Assembly (NCBI GenBank): GCA_021812265.1
Contig: JAKAOI010000122.1
Coordinates: forward strand, 1 to 6,938
Length of the DNA stretch: 6,938 nt
Direction: 5' to 3'
Source of the DNA: Chloroflexota bacterium
GTDB lineage: Bacteria > Chloroflexota > Ktedonobacteria > Ktedonobacterales > JACDGC01
In this document: in pieces, positions 1 through 6,888 of the stretch
Position numbering within the stretch: position 1 is the stretch's first letter
Layout: every line of letters starts with the position of its first letter
Position numbers and translations under genes: made by a program
The notes under the pieces: generated by a model
Database searches by the model: none
Told to the model about the DNA's origin: nothing
Seen by the model: the letters and a program-made list of their open reading frames with translations, nothing else

Positions 1-1662
1 GTTAATGCCTTCACTTAGGCAATCGGTGCTTACAAGAATGCGATCTTGTTGTTCGGCAAGCTGAGCGATGATGCGTTCGCGTTCCTCGGGCGGCAGAAGG
101 CCGGTAACATATTCTACAGCTATTTTGGGAAATTTTGCCCGAATGCGCTCCGCCACATATTTGGCGGTGGGGATAAAGCGGCAGAATATAATAGGGTTAT
201 AGTGTTCTTTTTTCAATTTGGCCAATAATGAGAACAGCAATTCCAGCTTATTGTCATCTTCCGGTTTCAGCTGTTCGGCGGCGGCGGCCAAGCGATCGAG
301 CGCGGTGTTTCCCTGTGCGGCTTCGTCGAAAGTAAACGACGCCGGCGCGGTGTCGGAGGCGCCGCGGTCATTTTCTGCGTCGTCCAGCGTCGTTTCACGC
401 GCGGCGCTGTCTATTTCTTCGGCGGATGTATTGCTGTCGCAGCGCGCGCGCTCAAACAGGGTAGCGGCAGCCGCTTTTGGGCTGGAGGCTAGGGAGCGCA
501 TCAGCGCAATGGCAGACCACCAGCTGGCGTGACGGGCAGTGTTGCGCTGGGTATGGGCTTCGGCGAAGGAAGTTTTTACATATTCCATAACCGAGTTAAA
601 AAAGAGCAGATACGGCTTGGAAAGGCTGTAGTTTTGTTCGGTTTCCTCACGTTTGGGGAAGGGTGTATTAGTTTGCAGAAACTTGGTTAAATCACTGCGG
701 CGGCGTTGCACAAAATATTTTGCCAGTTCACGGCGATCCGATTCATGGGCCGGGCCGGTTAAATCTTCGGGCAGATCGGTAAATTTGGGGTTCAGCAGCG
801 AAAGCAGCGAGCGGAAGGCGTTTTCTTTTCCGCTGTGCGGCGTAGCGGTAACCAGTGTAATATGGCGCTCCGGCTGCTGGGCAAGGGCGTTCAGCAGCTG
901 AAAGCGCTGTTGCTGTGCGTTGCCGCCTTCACCGGAATTGGCGCAGGTGTGGGCCTCATCCACAATTACGAAGTTTGGGCATACCCGCAAAAACTCATCG
1001 CGGCGGCGATCCGATTTCATAAAATCGGTTGAAACAATGGTAAAGGGAAAGCGCTGAAACAAAGATTCGCCGCTGAAACATTGCCGTTCCAGCTTGGCGA
1101 CGGCGCCGGAAAGAACCAGCTCGGCTTCGATATGAAATTTTTCCGCCAGTTCGTTTTGCCATTGTTCGGCCAACTGTGGCGGGCACAGCACGGTAAAGCG
1201 ATCGATTTCACCGCGATCCAGCAATTCACGGGCAATCAGCGCCGCCTCTATCGTTTTGCCGATCCCCACATCATCGGCAATCAGCAGGCGGATGGTCTCC
1301 ATGCGCAGCGCCATAATCAGGGGGGTAAGCTGGTATGGCCGGGGATCGAATCCCAATTTGGCAAAAGAGCGGAAGGGGCCGGCGCTGCTGCGGAAACCCA
1401 GCCGCACGGCGTCGCGCAGCAGCCGGGCAGATGCGGCGTCGCCCGGATGGGAAACATCGGGCCAAGCAAATTCTGCGGAGACGATATCATCTTGTTCCAG
1501 CGGCAAAAACACACCCACGCTGTCGCTGCCGGCGGCGCCGAGCGGGCGCAGGGTGAGCACATTGTTTTGCGGCAAAGACTCTACAATCCAGTCGCGGCCG
1601 CGCAGGCGCACGCACGCGCCGATGGCGAAATTTTTTTCGTTTACAGCTTTTATTTCAGTCAT
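1..1662 (-). CDS. drmD: DrmD-like SNF2-family helicase, 5' part (DISARM-type), cut by window edge
   Basis: An open frame of 554 codons runs to the window edge without a stop; I translated it by hand. It begins MTEIKAVNEK, and residues 13-60 look like a small beta-rich domain (VRLRGRDWIV). The SNF2 core follows: RPYQLTP (108-114), Walker A DDVGIGKTIEA (130-140, Lys136), CPPQLAEQW (160-168), DEAH (235-238), TATPHSG (272-278), VQRRRSDL (318-325), IIFCRF (491-496) and motif V VSTDCLSEGIN (544-554), where the window ends. Motif VI and the C-terminus are missing; DrmD proteins are usually around 1000 residues. The DDVGIGKT and CPP..EQW blocks, the SDRRRDEF/DEAHTCA stretch and the acidic spacer (about 396-455) fit DrmD of class 1 DISARM, from recall rather than a search. 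The role would be ATP-driven translocation on or remodelling of phage DNA in the cytoplasm. It lies 43 bases downstream of the large helicase gene on the same strand. A SNF2 helicase of another defence system, such as DpdE, is the main alternative. Confidence 0.85.
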   Translation of the reverse strand, partial: MTEIKAVNEKNFAIGACVRLRGRDWIVESLPQNNVLTLRPLGAAGSDSVGVFLPLEQDDIVSAEFAWPDVSHPGDAASARLLRDAVRLGFRSSAGPFRSFAKLGFDPRPYQLTPLIMALRMETIRLLIADDVGIGKTIEAALIARELLDRGEIDRFTVLCPPQLAEQWQNELAEKFHIEAELVLSGAVAKLERQCFSGESLFQRFPFTIVSTDFMKSDRRRDEFLRVCPNFVIVDEAHTCANSGEGGNAQQQRFQLLNALAQQPERHITLVTATPHSGKENAFRSLLSLLNPKFTDLPEDLTGPAHESDRRELAKYFVQRRRSDLTKFLQTNTPFPKREETEQNYSLSKPYLLFFNSVMEYVKTSFAEAHTQRNTARHASWWSAIALMRSLASSPKAAAATLFERARCDSNTSAEEIDSAARETTLDDAENDRGASDTAPASFTFDEAAQGNTALDRLAAAAEQLKPEDDNKLELLFSLLAKLKKEHYNPIIFCRFIPTAKYVAERIRAKFPKIAVEYVTGLLPPEERERIIAQLAEQQDRILVSTDCLSEGIN

Positions 1663-1668
1663 AATAAT

Positions 1669-1673
1669 CTCGG
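1669..1673 (-). promoter_or_regulatory. Weak ribosome binding site of the drmD-like gene
   Basis: The minus strand reads CCGAGATTATT just before the ATG at 1662. The GAG core (1669-1671) sits 6 bases from the start, a normal distance but a poor match to AGGAGG. No better site is within 20 bases. The frame stays open upstream past the end of the preceding gene, so this choice rests on the ATG and this weak site. A TTG at 1695 is the only other start candidate noted nearby. The weakness suggests coupling to translation of the gene upstream, or low expression. Confidence 0.4.
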
Positions 1674-1690
1674 TTCTGCTGATACATGCG

Positions 1691-1710
1691 GGCAACCGAA
1701 AGCGGTTACC
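1691..1710 (-). other. Small hairpin spanning the stop codon of the large helicase gene
   Basis: A perfect 5-base stem, AACCG/CGGTT with a four-base loop, is extended by a C-A mismatch and two further G-C pairs. It includes the TAA at 1706-1708 and leads into the 43-base spacer. No T-run follows on the minus strand, so it does not look like an intrinsic terminator. It could affect translational coupling or mRNA stability, or be chance. Confidence 0.35.
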
Positions 1711-4700
1711 GGCTGTTTTTAAAGATATTGGGCCAAGCGTCGAATACTGTTTGCCAATCGTGGCTGTTTTGGGTAAACCGGATAACAATGTACCCGGAAT
1801 CTTCCAAGCAGGCGGTAACTTCGGCGTCTTTTTGTCTGATATCGGCAAATTCATGATGCGGGCCGTCAATATACACGGCGGTGTACCCGTCATAGAGAAA
1901 ATCGGGGCGGGTATTGCAGCCTTCAATAAATGGCTGGGCTTTTAGGGGCAAATTCAAGTTTTGCCGAAAAACTTCCTGCAGCCATGTTTTTTCCAATTCA
2001 GAGTCGCACTGAAGCAGCAGCTGGTTGAAATGCGATTGTCTGTCGCTGCCGGTTGGGCTGCTGTTGACGGTGGAACGGGAAAGGTTCAGCAAGAATGTTT
2101 GGATGCTATGCCTATCCAGCAGTGTGTGTTCATATTGATTATAATACGTCATCAAGCAGTTGTAGCAGGCGGCGACGCAGTTTTCCTGCGCGGTAATGGC
2201 GTGGCCGATATCTTCGCCGGTATCGGGGTTGAAATGGCACACATCCAGCGCGGCGCGGGCAATACCGGCGATAGCGCCGGGGTCATCGTGAATGCGCCGC
2301 AGCGCGCCGGCGCCGCCTTCGGAAGATTCGTAGAAAAGGATGCGACGAAATGGCGAAGAATTGGGCAGCAGCTCTACACTCAGCTCGGAATCTTCCAGCT
2401 GGTAATAAATTTGGATGGCGTGTTTGAGCGCAAACGCCAGTGAAACCATTGCGGCCTCGGAGCGGGGCCGTTCCGGGGTGAAGATCAACGAGTTGCGGGT
2501 ATCTTCCACATATGGCACTACCCGCTCCATGGTAGAAGATTCGATGCTGTTTTCCAAGATTATTTCGTCATCTTCTTCTATGATATTCATTTGTTCCTGC
2601 TGCCTTTGAGTTACCCAGCGGCCCGAGCTGCGGTCTAGCACGAAGCCGGGAGATTCCTGGCCGGCGCTGCGGCGTTCGCCGATATTCATGCGCCACAGCG
2701 AGGCAGAGTGCGCGTAATCGAGCGTTGCCAGCCGTTCCGCGCCGAGCACAATATCGGAATGCGACACGCGGCTGCCGTTTTTATCTTTGGCGAACCGCAC
2801 GGCGGAGATAATTTCAAAACGGCGGCGCTGGCGTTCCTCCTCATCGGAGAAAATTTTATCGTCGCGTTTCAGGGTAACATTGCGCATGCGAAACAGGTTA
2901 TTGAAGGATGCGGGCAGCACGGCGCCGCAATATTCGCAGCAATCCGGCGCGGAATCATCTTCGATGGGGTGCAGGTAGCCGCACGAGCTGCAAATTTTAG
3001 CGCGGCGGGTTAACAGCTCTTCTGCGGAGTCCAGCTGCATAATAACGCGGTCCACGCGATAACGCGCGCCTTCGTGGTACACAATGGATTGCGGGCCAAA
3101 CTCTGAAATAGCCAAAAAGCGCGGCCGCTGCAGGTAGGTGTCGTCTTTTTTCTGCTGTCGTCGGCCGCCGATGAAGGCGGAAAGCGGCAGGCGCGGAAAG
3201 TTATAGCCGGGCAGAAAGCCTTCGGTGGCGAAATAGCGGTAGCTGTAAAAATCGGAGTATTGGCTGGTATTTTCATCCAGCAGCAATTTAATCTGCGCCT
3301 TAGCCTCTAAATCTAATTGTTCGGCTTTACTGCGTGTTTGCTGTGAGCAAGAGGCGTCGATGCTGATTTTATGATTTTTAATGGATTGATTGAGCGCCGA
3401 AAGATATAATGTGCGCCAGCGGTCGCAAGCTGCTTCAAATTTTATCGCTATTTGCGCCATGGTGTCATTCAGCCAAGTGTCAGAGTACCATTCGGCGCGC
3501 AAAATTTCAGGGATTTTCAATAAAATAGCGCGGGCGCGGCTTTCTGCGTGTTTGCGCGCAGAAAGGTCGTTCAAGCTTTCCTGAATGCGATCTATCACCT
3601 TCAGCGAAGGCTGTTCACCGGACATATCCAGCAGATCTTTCAACGAGTTGGGCAGTTTAAGCTGTGTTTCCGCCAGCCAAATAGCGTGGATATGCGAACG
3701 GACCAAATCTTCATTGGCGATATCAATTTGTGGCGGCTCTACAACACCTTTTACCAATAGATCGGGGCGGCGGAAGAAATATTGATCGTGTGGGCTGCCG
3801 GTGGAGCAATAGGTAAAAACGAAGGCCGGTTGACCGCTGCGACCGGCGCGGCCGCTGCGCTGCGCGTAGTTGGCGGGTGTTGGCGGGGCATTGCGCATAT
3901 TCACCACCTGCAATTCGGCGATATCGATCCCCAGCTCCATTGTTGGGGAACAATATAAAATGGGCAATTTACCGCAACGAAACGCTTTTTCGCGTTCCAT
4001 ACGCACATCTGCGGGTGATTGTGCGGTGTGTTCATAGGCGCATAGATCAGTTAAGCCTTCGGCTGCTTCGCGGTAAAATTTTACGAAATATGTATTTGCT
4101 GCGGCGCGTTCACCATCGGTTTTATTTGGCGTATAGATGGGGTCGCGCATGGCTTTTTCGCCGTTGGCGCTGCGCCAGATGATAGCTGCCGCGGGAATTT
4201 GAAAGCCGGGCACGGCGATATCGTTATTTTGATACACCGCTTCGGTAATGCCGGCCTTTGCAAGGGTTTGCAGCAAGCTCAGCAGCATATCCGGCGCTTC
4301 ATTTTTTTGATAAACATCAGTCGGGTCGAGCTGTCTTCGGATATAGCGGCACAAAGCGCTGCGCGGCCCGGCAAATAAAAACGTGCGGCTTTTTGTGTCG
4401 GCGCTGCCGGATCGAGGAAACAGAATTTTCGCGGTTATTATTTTTTCATTTTCATCAAATGCCCAAGGATCTTTCAGGCGTTGGCTGCTGTTTTGCTGGA
4501 TGGCTTCAATTCTTTCGCGCGTGAGGTAATCCACTTTTATGGCCAAGGAGCGCCGCATAAAGTGTAACACATTGCGCGCAGTTTCGCGGCGGCGCTCCGG
4601 CGATGCGGCAACCAGCGCTGGGTGGCAGCCCTGCCATTCCGCGTTATCATTGCAAATATCTTCCAAAGATTGATATGTAAAATCGAGCAGACCGCATTGC

Positions 4701-6874
4701 TCTAAATTAGGCAGGGTAACGCGCCAGCCGCGCTGCATATCAATATACACGCGGTAGCCGATCACGTCGCGCAAGGCTTTGTTTGTTTCTTCCAGCGCGT
4801 TATATTTCACGTTGGGGTCGGCGGCGTAGCGTTCCTCGGGCAATTTTAGCGCTTCCACAACTTTGCGGGCGATATGTTCATGGGTAACGCCGTCGAGGCC
4901 GGCGCTGTTTACCGCGCGCCAAATAGCGGCGCGCAGCAGGCCAACCTCGATAAAGTCGTTAAAATGCCCGGCTTGCAGCGAAGCGTCTTGCCTGTTATCG
5001 GTAAAACTAAGCATTTTGCGCGCTAAGGAATCTTCTTTGTCGATATGCCGCATAGCTGAAATGGAAAGCACGGTGGTGGCAGAGCTGCGCCCTTCGGAGC
5101 TAAGCGAGTGGATGCGGGAAAAGTCGCGTTTTCTGGCGGTATATTCCACGCCGCATTTCATGCAGAACCGAAACGGCGCCGGGAAAAAATATCCCGTAAA
5201 CGTGGTATCGCCGGAGTAATTGCCGGTAACATCTTTCCCGTTCGCGGAAATTTGGACAAAACGGGGGGCGGTTTTTCTAAAGGAAGATCGTATGCGTAAA
5301 CTGCCATGAAATTCCTCCAACCATTGATCGGGCAGCAGATCGGTGATATCGGCGTTTTCCAAATCGGGCCACTGCGAATCGGCGGCAGGGAATAAAAATC
5401 CCGCTATTTCGTTTTCATCTTGTGATTTACCTAAATAGGGCCGAGCGGCGTAGGAAATTTTGCCGTTTACATCTTTGCGAAAAACGTTGTAATATTCTTG
5501 GCCGCATTCCCGGCAAAAAACCAGCGGTAACAATATATCTTTTTCTTTATTGTCTTTTACTGCGCGGTCCGGCACAAATACTTGCTCATACAGTGTAAGG
5601 TAAGGGTGTTCATCCAAAGACGCATAAACGGTATTTCCCTTACTGATAAACTGGTGCAGACGAAACGCGAACACCGGCGTGTTGGTGATGGGATTTTGCA
5701 GTGAATACCCATGCAGCAGCCATTCTTGAATTGCCTGTAAGCACACGTTTTTATCGGCGCCGGTTTCAGCGCTCAGCCGTTGCGCGGCAGTTTGCGCTGA
5801 AATGGGTTTTGCGCGCGTCAGTCGATCCTCATTTTCGCTGACTGCAACGCCAAACGCGGCTTCTATCCAGCCGGAAAATGGATGATTGATAAAGTCCGTA
5901 TAATTATTGGGTTTATGTTCCAGCGATTCTTGAATAGCTGCCGCGGTAATTTTTTGGGAATTTTGGGGTGTAATGCGTTCCAACGTTTCACCGATGATAT
6001 GTTCCGGCAGTGTTTCAGAGCCGAACATAACGGCGCCCATTTTAGCGATTGCTTGGCGCTGCTGCTCCCAAGTTCCCTCGGAAACTAATGTGGCGGAGGT
6101 TCCAATAAACTGCATGTCGGCCATGCCGCAGCGATTTTTTACTCTGCGGGCCAGCATAGCGATATCGGCGCCTTGGCGGCCGCGATAGGTATGTAATTCA
6201 TCAAAAACTAAAAACTTCAAAGAATTTTCGCGCAATAAATTGCGTTCAATAAATCTGGTTAAAATCAGCTCCAGCATAACGTAGTTGGTCAGCAGAATAT
6301 CCGGGGGATTTTGTAATATTTCATCCCGTTCACCGCTGTTTTCTTGTCCGGTATAGCGCCGGAAAGTGACTGCGGGTTTCCCACCGGATTCCGCCGGTTT
6401 TAAAAATTTATCCAGTTCCTGCATTTGGCTGTTGGCCAGCGCATTCAGGGGGTATACAATAACTGCGCGGACACCCTGCCCCGAACCGTGTTTCAACACA
6501 TTCTGAACGATGGGAATAATATAGGCTAAGCTTTTGCCGGACCCAACCCCGGTTGTGAGGATATAGTTGCCGCCTGCGGCTGCCGTGCGGATGGCTTCTT
6601 CTTGGTGCTTATGCAGCCGCATCGGATGGCCGTCGCGCTGAAAGATATCTGCGCATGCGGGCAGCAACACACCTTCGGCGGCAAGCTCCTGCACACTTTT
6701 GCCGGACTGAAACAGCGGATTTACTTGAATAAGCGGCTCCGGCCAATATACCCCGGAATTAAATTGTTGTTGTACGAATTCACGGATTGCAGGGTTGGAA
6801 ATGGAGATAAAACTTTCGACATATTCCTGATAATCACCGAGAATATTATCGCGATATTCAAAAATATTGCGCAT
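1706..6874 (-). CDS. Giant DEAD/DEAH helicase with DUF1998 and C-terminal Vsr/DUF559-like nuclease domain
   Basis: Intact 1722-residue protein. The ATG at 6874 follows AAAGGA by 8 bases, and an in-frame TAA lies ten codons upstream, so the start is well supported. RecA domain 1: HKHQEEAI (88-95), Walker A TTGVGSGKS (107-115, Lys114), YPLNALANSQ (141-150), DELH (225-228), GTSATL (258-263). A long insert (about 300-610) has a winged-helix-like stretch, FRLHQFIS and two CxxC pairs (454/457, 571/574). RecA domain 2: FTDNRQD (624-630), SPTMELGIDI (976-985), QRSGRAGRSG (1005-1014). A zinc ribbon follows (Cys1295/1298/1313/1316), then a DUF1998 region with YESSEGGAGAL (1515-1525) and Cys1546/1566/1570/1573 before LMTYYNQ. 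Residues 1615-1722 resemble a Vsr/DUF559 endonuclease (RPDF at 1656, YIDGPHH at 1668). The closest families by architecture are DruE (Druantia), a DrmA-DrmB fusion (DISARM) and MrfA/YprA. I infer a cytoplasmic anti-phage helicase-nuclease, the first gene of an operon with the drmD-like gene; the exact family is uncertain. Confidence 0.93.
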   Translation of the reverse strand: MRNIFEYRDNILGDYQEYVESFISISNPAIREFVQQQFNSGVYWPEPLIQVNPLFQSGKSVQELAAEGVLLPACADIFQRDGHPMRLHKHQEEAIRTAAAGGNYILTTGVGSGKSLAYIIPIVQNVLKHGSGQGVRAVIVYPLNALANSQMQELDKFLKPAESGGKPAVTFRRYTGQENSGERDEILQNPPDILLTNYVMLELILTRFIERNLLRENSLKFLVFDELHTYRGRQGADIAMLARRVKNRCGMADMQFIGTSATLVSEGTWEQQRQAIAKMGAVMFGSETLPEHIIGETLERITPQNSQKITAAAIQESLEHKPNNYTDFINHPFSGWIEAAFGVAVSENEDRLTRAKPISAQTAAQRLSAETGADKNVCLQAIQEWLLHGYSLQNPITNTPVFAFRLHQFISKGNTVYASLDEHPYLTLYEQVFVPDRAVKDNKEKDILLPLVFCRECGQEYYNVFRKDVNGKISYAARPYLGKSQDENEIAGFLFPAADSQWPDLENADITDLLPDQWLEEFHGSLRIRSSFRKTAPRFVQISANGKDVTGNYSGDTTFTGYFFPAPFRFCMKCGVEYTARKRDFSRIHSLSSEGRSSATTVLSISAMRHIDKEDSLARKMLSFTDNRQDASLQAGHFNDFIEVGLLRAAIWRAVNSAGLDGVTHEHIARKVVEALKLPEERYAADPNVKYNALEETNKALRDVIGYRVYIDMQRGWRVTLPNLEQCGLLDFTYQSLEDICNDNAEWQGCHPALVAASPERRRETARNVLHFMRRSLAIKVDYLTRERIEAIQQNSSQRLKDPWAFDENEKIITAKILFPRSGSADTKSRTFLFAGPRSALCRYIRRQLDPTDVYQKNEAPDMLLSLLQTLAKAGITEAVYQNNDIAVPGFQIPAAAIIWRSANGEKAMRDPIYTPNKTDGERAAANTYFVKFYREAAEGLTDLCAYEHTAQSPADVRMEREKAFRCGKLPILYCSPTMELGIDIAELQVVNMRNAPPTPANYAQRSGRAGRSGQPAFVFTYCSTGSPHDQYFFRRPDLLVKGVVEPPQIDIANEDLVRSHIHAIWLAETQLKLPNSLKDLLDMSGEQPSLKVIDRIQESLNDLSARKHAESRARAILLKIPEILRAEWYSDTWLNDTMAQIAIKFEAACDRWRTLYLSALNQSIKNHKISIDASCSQQTRSKAEQLDLEAKAQIKLLLDENTSQYSDFYSYRYFATEGFLPGYNFPRLPLSAFIGGRRQQKKDDTYLQRPRFLAISEFGPQSIVYHEGARYRVDRVIMQLDSAEELLTRRAKICSSCGYLHPIEDDSAPDCCEYCGAVLPASFNNLFRMRNVTLKRDDKIFSDEEERQRRRFEIISAVRFAKDKNGSRVSHSDIVLGAERLATLDYAHSASLWRMNIGERRSAGQESPGFVLDRSSGRWVTQRQQEQMNIIEEDDEIILENSIESSTMERVVPYVEDTRNSLIFTPERPRSEAAMVSLAFALKHAIQIYYQLEDSELSVELLPNSSPFRRILFYESSEGGAGALRRIHDDPGAIAGIARAALDVCHFNPDTGEDIGHAITAQENCVAACYNCLMTYYNQYEHTLLDRHSIQTFLLNLSRSTVNSSPTGSDRQSHFNQLLLQCDSELEKTWLQEVFRQNLNLPLKAQPFIEGCNTRPDFLYDGYTAVYIDGPHHEFADIRQKDAEVTACLEDSGYIVIRFTQNSHDWQTVFDAWPNIFKNSR
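1709..2032 (-). other. PD-(D/E)xK endonuclease-like domain at C-terminus of the large helicase
   Basis: Residues about 1615-1722 of the large protein. The pattern is a helix with acidic residues (SELEKTWLQEVF, 1625-1636, with Glu1626 and Glu1628), then RPDFLY with Asp1658, an eleven-residue gap, AVYIDGPHHE with Asp1670 and His1673/His1674, then IRQKD (Arg1680, Asp1683), and the closing strand SGYIVIRF (1693-1700). This order matches the Vsr/DUF559 (MTES) branch of the restriction-endonuclease fold, where a PD aspartate, a second xDG site and a nearby His form the metal site. The key residues appear present, so the domain is plausibly active. It most likely cleaves or nicks DNA handled by the helicase; the substrate is unknown. 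Confidence 0.75.
2075..2467 (-). other. DUF1998 / MZB-like zinc-binding region of the large helicase
   Basis: Residues about 1470-1600. The hydrophobic helix with AMVSLAFALKHAIQIYYQ (1475-1492), ILFYESSEGGAGAL (1512-1525), and Cys1546, Cys1566, Cys1570 and Cys1573 leading into LMTYYNQYEH fit the DUF1998 signature. In MrfA this region binds one zinc through four cysteines and helps couple the helicase to DNA. In DISARM the equivalent domain is a separate protein, DrmB; here it is in cis with the helicase. Confidence 0.8.
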
Positions 6875-6882
6875 GCAAGATA

Positions 6883-6888
6883 TCCTTT
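6883..6888 (-). promoter_or_regulatory. Ribosome binding site of the large helicase gene
   Basis: AAAGGA on the minus strand, 8 bases upstream of the ATG at 6874. This is a good Shine-Dalgarno match at near-ideal spacing. With the in-frame TAA at 6902-6904 it fixes the start. Confidence 0.8.

Noticed and set aside
218..532. Plus-strand serine/alanine-rich open frame of 104 codons
   Set aside because: It is the antisense reading of the acidic, alanine-rich spacer of the drmD-like protein. The composition reflects that, and there is no independent support.
1663..1705. Intrinsic terminator between the two genes
   Set aside because: The hairpin here is short and not followed by a T-run on the minus strand.
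1081..1945. Plus-strand open frames of 213 and 229 codons across the junction of the two genes
   Set aside because: They run antisense to well-supported helicase coding sequence, have no recognisable motifs and overlap each other in different frames. They are by-products of GC-biased codons on the opposite strand.
1961..2443. Plus-strand open frame of 160 codons
   Set aside because: Lies opposite the DUF1998 and nuclease parts of the large protein, whose cysteine and active-site motifs are clearly in the minus frame. No motif is visible in the plus-strand product.
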